Assembly (NCBI RefSeq): GCF_030348765.1
Contig: NZ_JAUCEU010000007.1
Coordinates: 4,151,501-4,215,500, forward strand
Reading direction: 5' to 3'
Origin: Neobacillus sp. CF12
GTDB lineage: Bacteria > Bacillota > Bacilli > Bacillales > Cytobacillaceae
DNA length: 64,000 nucleotides
Shown here one piece after another: positions 53,608-62,337 of the stretch. The first letter of the stretch is position 1, and each line of letters opens with the position of its first letter. Both the position numbers and the translations under genes were made by a program. The notes under the pieces are model-generated. The model did not search any database, was not told where the DNA came from, and saw only the letters and a list, made by a program, of their open reading frames with translations.

Positions 53608-53880
53608 AAGGAATGGTAAGCAGTGATTACAGCCAAAGAAATGTACCACCTTTGACATAGTTTTCACCACTTCATACCTTCTGGATGATCAAAGATAAAA
53701 AACCTATTTTTTGGTATGTTATACAAATTTGATTGGTTTTCGATAAAATAATCTTCCGCAATCGGGCCAGATTATTGAAGAATGGATTGTACCTATATTA
53801 TAAACAGGTTTATTTTAAACATGGTGAACCTTATCATAAGCAAATGAGGTTTTTAGTTAAGCTAAGCATCCAATCTGATA
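53608..53880. other. Noncoding stretch after the VanZ-like gene
   Basis: I see no gene or clear element here beyond AT-rich text. The palindrome cluster starts at 53881. Confidence 0.35.
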
Positions 53881-54069
53881 AATAGACGGAAAAATTCCGC
53901 CTAATTATAAAATAGCATGTAAATTAGCCTCAATAGACGGAGAAATTCCGTCTATTGACTTGAAAAACAGAATAAAGGGGGATTTTGCTTTGCATAAGCG
54001 GAAAACCTCCGCTTATTTACCCCGAAACGCGCTCCATTCTGAAAATAAGCGGAAAACTTCCGCTTATTT
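53881..54069. repeat. Cluster of four palindromic CGGA...TCCG repeats
   Basis: Two units of type AATAGACGGA...TTCCGTCTATT (53881-53904, imperfect; 53931-53957, nearly perfect) and two of type ATAAGCGGAAAAC.TCCGCTTAT (53994-54016 and 54043-54069). The two types share the CGGAAAA/TTCCG core. No gene lies within. Confidence 0.8.
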
Positions 54070-54141
54070 ACTTCACTGGTTTCTCATTTGGAATTTAAAA
54101 GGAAGTGAGATACAGGTTTTTTTAAGGCTGCCTTGATTTAG

Positions 54142-54267
<126 letters not shown>

Positions 54268-54280
54268 CCTTATAAATACT

Positions 54281-54315
54281 AAAAAGGCGAAAAGCTGAAG
54301 AGCTTTCGACTTTTT
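54281..54315 (+). terminator. Intrinsic terminator after the gene remnant
   Basis: AAAAAGGCGAAAAGCT faces AGCTTTCGACTTTTT across a GAAG loop, with one mismatch and a one-base bulge. Confidence 0.75.
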
Positions 54316-54544
54316 CTACGGATACTCATATCAATTGGAAGCAAGCGTAATGTTTTAAGCCTGCTGAAGGGGTGTTGTTTCTCCAGGAAAAAGATTAAAG
54401 TCTACCATGAAAAGCTAATTTATTATGAACAAGTAAAACCTCATTTAGACCCATAACGGTGAACCGTACCATAAATAGAGGCCGTTATTTTTTAAGCGTA
54501 AAATTGTTGGAATGGATTTCATTATTACTGATGAATCCATTAAT

Positions 54545-54580
54545 AAAAAAAAGATGTTGAAACAAATGTTCCAACATCTT
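54545..54580 (-). terminator. Intrinsic terminator, probably for the sigma-54 regulator
   Basis: On the - strand AAGATGTTG pairs with CAACATCTT (54572-54580 with 54551-54559), followed by TTTTTT. It lies 178 bp after the regulator's stop; 54581-54758 shows no gene. Confidence 0.75.
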
Positions 54581-54758
54581 AAGGCTCTAGTAACGATCCC
54601 CTAACTTGATTTAAGTTTTTGGGAGAGGAGCATTTTAGGTAAAAGAAATTTGGTAGAATAAGAAAGAAGCTTATTCAGGTAGTCGCTTAGCTTATCGTGT
54701 TTTCTTTAGCTAAGTCGTAACGTTCAGTCGATAGGTTGCGCAAAGGAAGCGGGATTTC

Positions 54759-56798
54759 TTATCCCTCTAAATACTTTATTCCTTTATCGGTTAGCTTTGT
54801 TCCGCCGCGGCCTTTGCTTTTTATGATATATCCTTTATTTTGCAGTATGTCGAGGCGTTGACGAATTTGTTGCTCGGTTAAATACGGACCATGGTTTTGT
54901 GTCTCTTCTGATATTTTTTTTCGTCCTGCGGGTTCTCCTGATTGGATGATATTAAAAATTACTTGTAAGATTGTTTTCATTTCTTCTTCGTTTATGTGAA
55001 GGGTGTAGTCCTCCACTTGGTACGATATTGGTAAGGGTGATAAACTTTTCCTTTCTTTTTGAAAGAAGTTATGATCAGGTAGACTATTAGTATCTATTCG
55101 ATTATCTTCACAGACAGTAATCATATAATCAATCGTGTTTTTTAACTCCCGGATATTTCCATACCATTCATATTGAACTAGTCGATGAACCACCTCTGGC
55201 TGAATTTGCACACTTGGATTGTTGCTCTGTTTTATAAAATGATATATCAGTTTATGAATGTCTTGTTTACGATTTCTCAACTCAGGTAAATGGATAAAGA
55301 GAATCTTCAATCTGTAGTATAAGTCTTCCCTGAAGGTTCCTAATTCTATCATCCTTAAAAGATCTTTATTAGTCGCAGCAATTACACGAACATCCACGGG
55401 AATAATTTTACTTCCGCCTACTCTCATGATCTCTTTTTCCTGTAAAATACGTAGGAGCCGTGCTTGTAGTTTAAGACTCACATCCCCTATTTCATCAAGG
55501 AAAATAGTTCCCCCATTCGCTTGTTCAAACAATCCGGCTTTTCCTTCCGCTCTAGCACCGGTAAAGGAACCACCTTCATACCCAAATAGCTCACTTTCCA
55601 CTAAGTCCTCCGAAAGTGCACTAAAGTTGACAGCTAGAAAGGGACCATTGCATCTCATGGATTCATTGTGAATAGCACTAGCAAACAACTCTTTGCCTGT
55701 TCCGCTTTCTCCTTCTATTAATATAGTAAGATCTGATTTCGCCAATTTTTTAGCCGTATGAATTGTTGATTGGAGAATGGGACTTGTTCCTATAATGTCG
55801 TCAAAGGTATATTTCGCAACGTACCCTTTCCGAATAAACTCTCTGGACGTAGTTCGTTCTCTCTTTATAATGTCATGCGTTTTTTTAAAAAGGGCTACAA
55901 TCGATTTTGCCGAATGAAAGTGGAAACGGTGCACTGTTACCTCTGCATTTGAAAAAACGAAAGAACGCTTTTCTCGTTTTGAGGAATTAAAAATAAAATT
56001 AACCAGTTCGGTGTTATGAAACACATTCCGAATATTTTCTCCAAATGCACGGTCTCGAGGGATATTTAGGATTTTTTCCAGCTGTTCATTGAATACCGAT
56101 ATTTTTCCTTCGTAATTTATTTCAAGGATTCCCCCATTGTCATGGATTCCATCAAGAAGCATATTAAGACTTTTCGTATTTAGATTATAAGCTTCTGCAA
56201 TTCTTTTACTTAAACCAAGAAGTGTACGAGTGAAATTTTCAGATACGGTTTTGCCTATTCTTTCTGAGAGCCCTATTGTCTCTAAAATAAATAGAATCGT
56301 AGTAAAGTCGATTAGACGGGGGCCGATGTGGATAACTTCCTTTACCATATCTGGTAAAATCAGGGCTGTTCTTGGCTTAATCGCAATTTCTGTTCTAAAA
56401 TAATCCTTTATTCCAGGATAGTAGGGATGTAATTCGATATGATCAATACCAAGTTGTTTAAGAGAATCGATCGAATCCATTGTTGTCTGGGGGAAGTCAG
56501 TAATGTACAAAGCTTGAGTTCCTTCAGGAAGCATCAATAGCCGATCGATATTATGATAATTCACCATGCGATTAGCAATAATTTTTCTGCAGTTTTTACC
56601 TATGTGCCGAACTACTTCGTCCTCTAATAGTGCCGAGGATAGTACAACAATCTGGTTATCAATAAAAGGAATTTGTTCCTCTAAGGAATAGCTCTTCACT
56701 TCAACAAAATCTCCTAGTACTTCTTCGAGCTGTTTGTGTAATGTCATTCTTGTTTCTTGTGCACCAGCAATGAGTACTAGTTCATCCATTTTCATCAT
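54759..56798 (-). CDS. Sigma-54-dependent transcriptional activator (enhancer-binding protein)
   Basis: 679 residues. Residues 1-~190 form a PrpR-N-like sensor (LVLIAGAQETRMTL..., IIANRMVNYHNIDRLLMLP). A PAS domain spans ~210-310 (LLDGIHDNGGILEINYEGKISVFNEQLEKILNIPRDRAFGE). The AAA+ domain is ~335-570: Walker A GESGTGKE, the sigma-54 loop as GSFTGA (usual GAFTGA), Walker B GGTIFLDEIG, and the R-finger region. The C-terminus is a winged helix (RKKISEETQNHGPYLTEQQIRQRLDILQNKGYI) instead of the usual Fis helix-turn-helix. AAGGAG lies 9 bases before ATG. It is divergent from the importer operon and surely its regulator. Confidence 0.93.
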   Translation of the reverse strand: MMKMDELVLIAGAQETRMTLHKQLEEVLGDFVEVKSYSLEEQIPFIDNQIVVLSSALLEDEVVRHIGKNCRKIIANRMVNYHNIDRLLMLPEGTQALYITDFPQTTMDSIDSLKQLGIDHIELHPYYPGIKDYFRTEIAIKPRTALILPDMVKEVIHIGPRLIDFTTILFILETIGLSERIGKTVSENFTRTLLGLSKRIAEAYNLNTKSLNMLLDGIHDNGGILEINYEGKISVFNEQLEKILNIPRDRAFGENIRNVFHNTELVNFIFNSSKREKRSFVFSNAEVTVHRFHFHSAKSIVALFKKTHDIIKRERTTSREFIRKGYVAKYTFDDIIGTSPILQSTIHTAKKLAKSDLTILIEGESGTGKELFASAIHNESMRCNGPFLAVNFSALSEDLVESELFGYEGGSFTGARAEGKAGLFEQANGGTIFLDEIGDVSLKLQARLLRILQEKEIMRVGGSKIIPVDVRVIAATNKDLLRMIELGTFREDLYYRLKILFIHLPELRNRKQDIHKLIYHFIKQSNNPSVQIQPEVVHRLVQYEWYGNIRELKNTIDYMITVCEDNRIDTNSLPDHNFFQKERKSLSPLPISYQVEDYTLHINEEEMKTILQVIFNIIQSGEPAGRKKISEETQNHGPYLTEQQIRQRLDILQNKGYIIKSKGRGGTKLTDKGIKYLEG

Positions 56799-56830
56799 GG
56801 AACAATTCTCCTTGTTTAATTGGTTTTATT

Positions 56831-56842
56831 TGGTTATGACCA
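56831..56842 (+). promoter_or_regulatory. Upstream activating sequence 1
   Basis: Palindrome TGGTTATGACCA. It shares TGGTTATG with a second site 52 bp downstream, about five helical turns away. It lies 33 bp before the activator's own start and ~160-171 bp upstream of the predicted sigma-54 transcript start. Confidence 0.65.
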
Positions 56843-56882
56843 TTTTATAAATAATCTGATAACTTATTATAATTCATATAAA

Positions 56883-56894
56883 TGGTTATGTCCA
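56883..56894 (+). promoter_or_regulatory. Upstream activating sequence 2
   Basis: TGGTTATGTCCA, near-palindrome matching site 1 in 11 of 12 positions and followed by the same ATTT. About 108-119 bp upstream of the predicted transcript start, a usual enhancer distance. Confidence 0.65.
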
Positions 56895-56974
56895 TTTACC
56901 ACCATAAAACAACCATATAGAACCAGTGGGTAAGGGGAATACTTGTGTTAAAGGGAGTTTGAGTTATTTAAATA

Positions 56975-56991
56975 TTGGCACACTTCTTGCA
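56975..56991 (+). promoter_or_regulatory. Sigma-54 (-24/-12) promoter of the importer operon
   Basis: TTGGCAC-ACTTC-TTGCA: GG at 56977-56978 and GC at 56989-56990 are separated by exactly 10 bases, a full match to the sigma-54 consensus TGGCAC-N5-TTGCW. The transcript should start near 57002 and have a ~47-nt leader. Confidence 0.92.
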
Positions 56992-57048
56992 TATTAGTTA
57001 TATTGAATAAAGATACAAAAATCGAAAAACGAGTAAGGGGGAAAGAGA

Positions 57049-58668
57049 ATGAAAGTTTTAAGGTGGAAACAATTAAGCAGTATGATTTTTCTTTTGTTGA
57101 TTGTGATGTCTGTCGTGGTGGGGTGCTCAAAGGATAATTCAACAAAAAGCAATTCAGATCAAAAGGAAACAAAGGAAACTGCGGAACAAGATGCATCGAA
57201 AAAAGGGAGTAAGGAACTTGTTGTTGTTTTGGAGGGAGAACCTACATCATTAGATCCTCAAAACTCTACGGATGGGAATTCATCTAATGTTCAGGAATCT
57301 ATTTTTGAGGGATTACTGACTTTCGATTCAGAAATGAAATTAGTTCCATTGCTTGCAAAGAACTATTCATTTAACGAGGATGCCACAGCCATTACGTTTG
57401 AATTAAAAGAAGGAATTGTTTTCCATGATGGAACACCATTTAATGCAGAAGTCGTAAAAGCGAACTTAGATTTTGTGCGTAATGAAGAAAATGGCCTTGC
57501 TAGAGCGAGCTTTTTCGAATTTATCAATGAAGTAGTTGTCGATAACGAATACAAGGTAACAATTAAATCAAAAGAACCCAATTCTGCCATGGCTGCCTAT
57601 ATGGCACACGCTTCTGCTAGCTTTAAATCGGTAGAAGAAATCAAAAAGAAACAAGCAGATTCAAACTATAACTTAGATAGGAATCCTGTTGGAACTGGTC
57701 CTTTTACATTCGGTGAATGGCGTGATGGCGTTCATGTGAAATTAAAAGCATCCGATAACTATTGGGATAAGGATAATCAACCTAAACTATCCGGAATTGT
57801 CTTTAAACCAGTAACCGAAGCAAATACTCGTGTAAACATGTTAAAAACAGGTGAAGCAGATGTTGTTACCAAGCTTCCAACGCAAAGTGTAAAAGAATTG
57901 TCGGATACGGAAGGTATCGATGTATTCACAGGACCTTCTTTAAATCTATTTTATGTAGGTATGAGTCTGAAGCATGAAAAGTACCAGGATGTTCGTGTAA
58001 GACAAGCTTTGAATTACGCTGTTAATAAAGATCAGCTAATTTCACAAGTAATGGATGGCTATGGAGTGGTTGCAGATTCTGCCATTGCACCTGGTGTTTC
58101 TGGATATGCCAAACAAGAAGCATATGAGTATAACCTGGAGAAGGCGAAGCAATTATTGGCAGATGCCGGATATGAAAAAGGATTTAAAGCAACTCTTTGG
58201 ACAAGAAACGAAACAGAGTTTATTGCTGTAGCGGAAAACGTGGCCATTCAGTTAAAAGCAGCAGGTATTGAGGTAGAAGTTCAGGCGTTAGAAAGTGGAA
58301 CATTATTTGATAAATTGGATAATAACCAAGGAACAGATCTATGGATTGGAAGATGGTCACCAAGTACTGGGGAAGCGGATTGGGGATTACGACCAAATTT
58401 TGGTTCAGACCGAGTACCACCAAGCTATAATAACTCTGGTTTCTATGTAAATAAAGAAGTGGATCAATTGCTGCAAAAAGCACTTCAGTCTCCAACTGAA
58501 GAAGGTCGTCTTGAAAATTATGGAAAGTTACAAGAAATTGTTTTTAAAGATGCACCATGGATTTTCTTATATGTGCCAGAAAACTCTGTTGCCAAACGTA
58601 GTAATGTGGATAATGTAACCATTCTACCTTCGGATGATGTTCGGGTAAATGGAGCAGAAAAGAAATAG
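57049..58668 (+). CDS. Peptide/glutathione-type ABC importer substrate-binding lipoprotein
   Basis: Family 5 solute-binding protein, 539 residues. Lipoprotein signal FLLLIVMSVVVGC with lipidation Cys26, then a Lys/Ser/Glu linker. SBP_bac_5 features: LVVVLEGEPTSLDPQNSTDG, FEGLLTFDSEMKLVPLLA, VFHDGTPFNAEVVKANLDF, GTGPFTFGEWRDGVHVKL, VRQALNYAVNKDQLI. Closest in style to GsiB/DppE. The ligand is unknown; the M20 peptidase in the operon suggests acylated amino acids or short peptides (inference). AAGGGGG lies 7 bases before ATG; first gene of the sigma-54 operon. Confidence 0.93.
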   Translation: MKVLRWKQLSSMIFLLLIVMSVVVGCSKDNSTKSNSDQKETKETAEQDASKKGSKELVVVLEGEPTSLDPQNSTDGNSSNVQESIFEGLLTFDSEMKLVPLLAKNYSFNEDATAITFELKEGIVFHDGTPFNAEVVKANLDFVRNEENGLARASFFEFINEVVVDNEYKVTIKSKEPNSAMAAYMAHASASFKSVEEIKKKQADSNYNLDRNPVGTGPFTFGEWRDGVHVKLKASDNYWDKDNQPKLSGIVFKPVTEANTRVNMLKTGEADVVTKLPTQSVKELSDTEGIDVFTGPSLNLFYVGMSLKHEKYQDVRVRQALNYAVNKDQLISQVMDGYGVVADSAIAPGVSGYAKQEAYEYNLEKAKQLLADAGYEKGFKATLWTRNETEFIAVAENVAIQLKAAGIEVEVQALESGTLFDKLDNNQGTDLWIGRWSPSTGEADWGLRPNFGSDRVPPSYNNSGFYVNKEVDQLLQKALQSPTEEGRLENYGKLQEIVFKDAPWIFLYVPENSVAKRSNVDNVTILPSDDVRVNGAEKK

Positions 58669-58684
58669 TTCGTCCCTTTACAGG

Positions 58685-58743
58685 ATGAAAGTTTTGATGG
58701 AAACGACGGCTTTCATTTTTTTGAGATAAGAAAGCCGTTTTTC
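58685..58743 (+). terminator. Attenuator-like double hairpin after the binding-protein gene
   Basis: ATGAAAG/CTTTCAT (58685-58691 with 58710-58716) is followed by T6. An overlapping stem ACGGCTTTC/GAAAGCCGT (58706-58714 with 58730-58738) is followed by TTTTTC. The two are mutually exclusive. Partial termination here would give more binding protein than permease. Confidence 0.75.
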
Positions 58744-58841
58744 TATTACATAGAAAAAACTATTTAATTATATTAGTAGACTGTTCCGTTAAATAGTAAA
58801 ATATGACGTTAAGCTTTGGAATTGGAAGGCAGGTGGGAAAA

Positions 58842-59765
58842 ATGTTAACGTTTATTATTCGGAGAATTATAGGTATGATTCCTATTCTATTTATTATTTC
58901 CATACTCTCCTTCTTGTTTGTACATTTGTCCCCAGGAGATCCAGTTCGGATTATGTATGGTGCAGAAATTAGTCAAGAAGCATATGAGTCGCTAAGGGAA
59001 AAGATGGGGTTAAATGATCCTCTGTACACACAATATGGACGATACATGTATGATCTTCTCGTTCATGGTGATTTTGGGGTTTCTTATCGAACAAAATCAG
59101 GGGTTTCCGATGAAATTTTGCGACGCTTTGGGTATACCCTAGTCCTAACTTTGGTTAGTATGATTTGGGCCATCGTTATCGGAATTGTTGTAGGAATCGT
59201 CTCTGCTACGAGAAGGAACTCTCTTTCTGATCGCGTTGGAATGATCTCCACTGTAACTGCCATAAGTGTTCCAGAATTTTGGCTTGGGATCATGCTTATG
59301 CAAATATTTTCTGTACAACTAGGTTGGTTTCCTACGAGTGGAACTGGGACATTGAGCCATCTGATTCTACCATCTATTACATTAGGATTTGGTGTAGCAG
59401 CCATTATTGCGCGCTTTACTCGATCAAGTTTACTAGAGGTTTTAAACGAGGACTTCGTACGTACAGCCAGGGCAAAAGGACAAAAGGAATCTTTCATTGT
59501 ATGGGTTCATGTTCTTAGAAATGCCCTCATCCCTGTCGTAACCATGACCGGTTTACAGTTTGGTTTTTTACTAGGTGGATCTGTTGTTGTCGAGCAAGTT
59601 TTTTCATGGCCAGGTCTTGGCTCTTATTTAATTGATTCCATTTTGTCCCGGGATTATCCAGTAACACAAGCTCTTATATTTTTATTTTCGATACAATTTC
59701 TTGTAGTTAATTTACTTGTTGATTTAAGCTATGGGATACTGAATCCGCAAATCCGGTTAAAGTAG
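58842..59765 (+). CDS. ABC importer permease, DppB/GsiC type
   Basis: 307-residue permease with six membrane helices. MLTFIIRRIIGMIPILFIIS at the start, HLSPGDPVRIMYG (extracytoplasmic), and the EAA-loop region VRTARAKGQKESFIVWVHVLRNALIPVVTMTGLQFG before the last helices. The frame is open from 58803, but AGGTGG before ATG 58842 and the family N-terminus decide the start. Partner of the unusual DppC-like permease that follows. Confidence 0.93.
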   Translation: MLTFIIRRIIGMIPILFIISILSFLFVHLSPGDPVRIMYGAEISQEAYESLREKMGLNDPLYTQYGRYMYDLLVHGDFGVSYRTKSGVSDEILRRFGYTLVLTLVSMIWAIVIGIVVGIVSATRRNSLSDRVGMISTVTAISVPEFWLGIMLMQIFSVQLGWFPTSGTGTLSHLILPSITLGFGVAAIIARFTRSSLLEVLNEDFVRTARAKGQKESFIVWVHVLRNALIPVVTMTGLQFGFLLGGSVVVEQVFSWPGLGSYLIDSILSRDYPVTQALIFLFSIQFLVVNLLVDLSYGILNPQIRLK

Positions 59766-59780
59766 GGGAGGCTGACAGAA

Positions 59781-61340
59781 ATGATAGAAATACAAAGAAA
59801 ACAGGCAAGGTCCCCTTTTCGAACGTTGTTAAATAAACTATTAAAACAACGACTGGTTGTTATGTCATTCTTTATGGTGCTATTGATTATCTTGATAGGG
59901 TTATTCGGTCCGTTTTTCACGCCATATGATCCACACCGCCCAGTTCTTGAACAGTATTCCGAAAAGAGAATAAACATAGATGAAGCCTCAACCATACAAG
60001 TCCCTGTACAAGCGAAAATGTCCGATGGAAGTATGAAAAATGAAAGTGAACTCTCTGATTTAACAGTAATAAGTGAGGATCGTCTTATTGCAGCGGCTCG
60101 TGAAAAGGATGGCCAAATTCAAGTAAATGCAAATGGAAAGGGAACGACAGCTGTTGTAGTTACTAGTGAAGAGGTTTCTACCGTAATTCAAATTAATGTT
60201 GGTGATAAGGAAATTAAACCAATCCTTTCCAGGATTCAGGCTGAAGGAATTGACGATGTTCTCGAAATAGGGAATACAAAAGAGATTAAACTCACGGGAT
60301 TCCTTTCCAATGGAGAGAAAATTACGGAAGAAGCATTGGTTGGCATGATGCAAAAAATGAAAAAAGAAGGGGACAAAGAAAAGCCGAGTTCCTCCGGATT
60401 TAATACTGGATCCAGTACTAAAAAAGAAGAGGACGAATCTTCGCTATTTCAGTCTATGGACCCTGAAATAGTCAGTGTATCGAAAGATGGAATCGTTAAG
60501 GCCCTTAAAGAAGGCGAAAGCGTCATTAAAGTTTCCATTGGTTCTGTTTCAACTATTTTGCCGGTTTCTGTTGGAAGAAGTTCTTCAGAAATGCATGTTG
60601 TTGAAGTAATTCCGAAACAAATTTCCATTAATTTAAGTGATTTATCAAAGCATCAACCTCCATCTTCCAGGCACTGGTTCGGAACAGATCATCAAAATCG
60701 TGATATATTCAGTCGTATTTTAGTTGGTACCGCGGATACTTTGTTAATAGGGTTCGTTTCTGTTTCTATTGGGGCAGTTATTGGTACCGTCTTAGGATTG
60801 TTAGCTGGATATTATGGTCGGTGGGTCGATGGATTGATTACTAGATTTACAGACATCTTACTGGCATTCCCTGGCATTCTATTAGCTATTGCTGTCATTG
60901 CACTTTTAGGACCGGGATTAACCAACATCATATTTGCAGTAGCATTCTTTACGGTTCCGACGTTTGTTCGAATCGTGCGGGGCAGCACCTTAGCATTAAA
61001 GGAAAAAACCTATGTTGAAGCCGCTCAGGCCATTGGTGTAAAGGATTCGGTCATCATTTCAAGGCATATTTTCCCAGGAACAATATCTGTTGTCCTGGTT
61101 TACTTTACCATGCGTGTAGGGATTGCTATTTTAATAGGTGCATCCTTAAGCTTCCTTGGGCTTGGCGGTGACATTACTGCCCCTGAATGGGGAGCAATGT
61201 TGAGTTCAGCAAAGGATAACAGCATGAATGTATTCCATCCGACATTTTTTCCAGGGATGGCAATCGTGATTACTGCACTTAGCTTTAATATTCTTGGTGA
61301 TGGGTTACGGGACGCATTAGATCCAAAGCTAAAGGATTAG
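59781..61340 (+). CDS. ABC importer permease, DppC type, with large extracytoplasmic Ig-like insert
   Basis: 519 residues, where DppC/GsiD proteins have ~300. TM1 (about 25-47) and FTPYDPHRP are normal. Residues ~60-285 are inserted before SRHWFGTDHQNRDIFSRIL (about 296), where the family resumes with five helices and the EAA loop VEAAQAIGVKDSVIISRHIFPG. The insert has two strand-rich units resembling BIG2 domains: one ends GTTAVVVTSEEVSTVIQINV, the other has MDPEIVSVSKDGIVKALKEG and SVIKVSIGSVSTILPVSVG. A Ser/Lys/Glu-rich low-complexity linker lies between them. The insert sits in the first outer loop, facing the binding protein or the wall. Reading frame and ribosome site are intact. Confidence 0.92.
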   Translation: MIEIQRKQARSPFRTLLNKLLKQRLVVMSFFMVLLIILIGLFGPFFTPYDPHRPVLEQYSEKRINIDEASTIQVPVQAKMSDGSMKNESELSDLTVISEDRLIAAAREKDGQIQVNANGKGTTAVVVTSEEVSTVIQINVGDKEIKPILSRIQAEGIDDVLEIGNTKEIKLTGFLSNGEKITEEALVGMMQKMKKEGDKEKPSSSGFNTGSSTKKEEDESSLFQSMDPEIVSVSKDGIVKALKEGESVIKVSIGSVSTILPVSVGRSSSEMHVVEVIPKQISINLSDLSKHQPPSSRHWFGTDHQNRDIFSRILVGTADTLLIGFVSVSIGAVIGTVLGLLAGYYGRWVDGLITRFTDILLAFPGILLAIAVIALLGPGLTNIIFAVAFFTVPTFVRIVRGSTLALKEKTYVEAAQAIGVKDSVIISRHIFPGTISVVLVYFTMRVGIAILIGASLSFLGLGGDITAPEWGAMLSSAKDNSMNVFHPTFFPGMAIVITALSFNILGDGLRDALDPKLKD

Positions 61341-61351
61341 GGGGGAGCATC

Positions 61352-62323
61352 ATGAAAAATAAAGTACTAGATGTGAAAGACTTACAAATTGATATCATGA
61401 AGGACAAACAACCAACAACAGTTGTAAATAATATCTCCTTCCATGTGTATGAAGGAGAAACCCTTGGTATAGTTGGAGAATCTGGGTGTGGTAAAAGTTT
61501 GACCTCCCTATCGATCATGAGACTTCTTGCTACTCCTCCTGTACATGTAGGAAATGGAGAAATTCTTTTTAATGGAAAAGACCTTCTTCAATTAGAGGAT
61601 GAAAAAATGCGTGACATACGCGGCAATCAAATTTCCATGATATTTCAAGAGCCGATGACAAGCTTGAACCCCGTATTTACGATTGGTAAACAAATCGATG
61701 AGGTCCTTTTGCTGCATGAACCCATTTCGAAAAAGCAAGCAAAGCAACGTTCGATCGAAATGTTAAAGATGGTAGGAATTCCTAGAGCAGAGCAAGTGTA
61801 TTCAAACTACCCCTACCAATTATCAGGTGGCATGAGACAGCGTGTGATGATCGCTATAGCACTAGCATGTAAGCCTAAACTTCTAATTGCAGACGAGCCA
61901 ACAACTGCATTAGATGTAACGATACAAGCACAAATTTTAGATTTAATGAAAAAACTTAAGGAAGAAACAAATAATTCGATTATGTTCATAACCCATGACT
62001 TGGGAGTCGTTGCGGAAATGTGTGACCGTGTCATGGTCATGTATTCGGGTGAAATTGTGGAAGAAACGGATGTCGATTCGCTTTTTAATAATCCAAAGCA
62101 TCCTTATACGAAAGGATTGCTTTCTTCTACTCCAAATATACAGGAAAAGAGTGAACGGCTATTTTCTATCAAAGGTCAGGTGCCTGCTCCTGGGTCAGTG
62201 AAGCAAGGGTGTCGGTTTGCTTCTAGATGTCAAGAGGTGATGGAAAAATGTTTAACTGACGATCCACAACTTATCGATGTAGGTGAAAATCACAAATCTA
62301 GATGTTGGCTTCATGTTAACTAA
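61352..62323 (+). CDS. ABC importer ATP-binding protein, DppD type
   Basis: 323-residue ATPase. Walker A GESGCGKS (42-49), Q-loop ISMIFQEPMTSLNP, signature YQLSGGMRQRV, Walker B LLIADEPTTALD, H-loop FITHDLG, and the C-terminal oligopeptide domain with Cys residues (GCRFASRCQEVMEKC), which in relatives bind an iron-sulfur cluster. Follows the permease by 11 bp. Confidence 0.95.
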   Translation: MKNKVLDVKDLQIDIMKDKQPTTVVNNISFHVYEGETLGIVGESGCGKSLTSLSIMRLLATPPVHVGNGEILFNGKDLLQLEDEKMRDIRGNQISMIFQEPMTSLNPVFTIGKQIDEVLLLHEPISKKQAKQRSIEMLKMVGIPRAEQVYSNYPYQLSGGMRQRVMIAIALACKPKLLIADEPTTALDVTIQAQILDLMKKLKEETNNSIMFITHDLGVVAEMCDRVMVMYSGEIVEETDVDSLFNNPKHPYTKGLLSSTPNIQEKSERLFSIKGQVPAPGSVKQGCRFASRCQEVMEKCLTDDPQLIDVGENHKSRCWLHVN

Positions 62324-62337
62324 GGGGGAGTTCTTTT

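Noticed and set aside
53881..54069. CRISPR array
   Set aside because: The palindromes are of two subtypes, unevenly spaced and without uniform spacers or cas genes.
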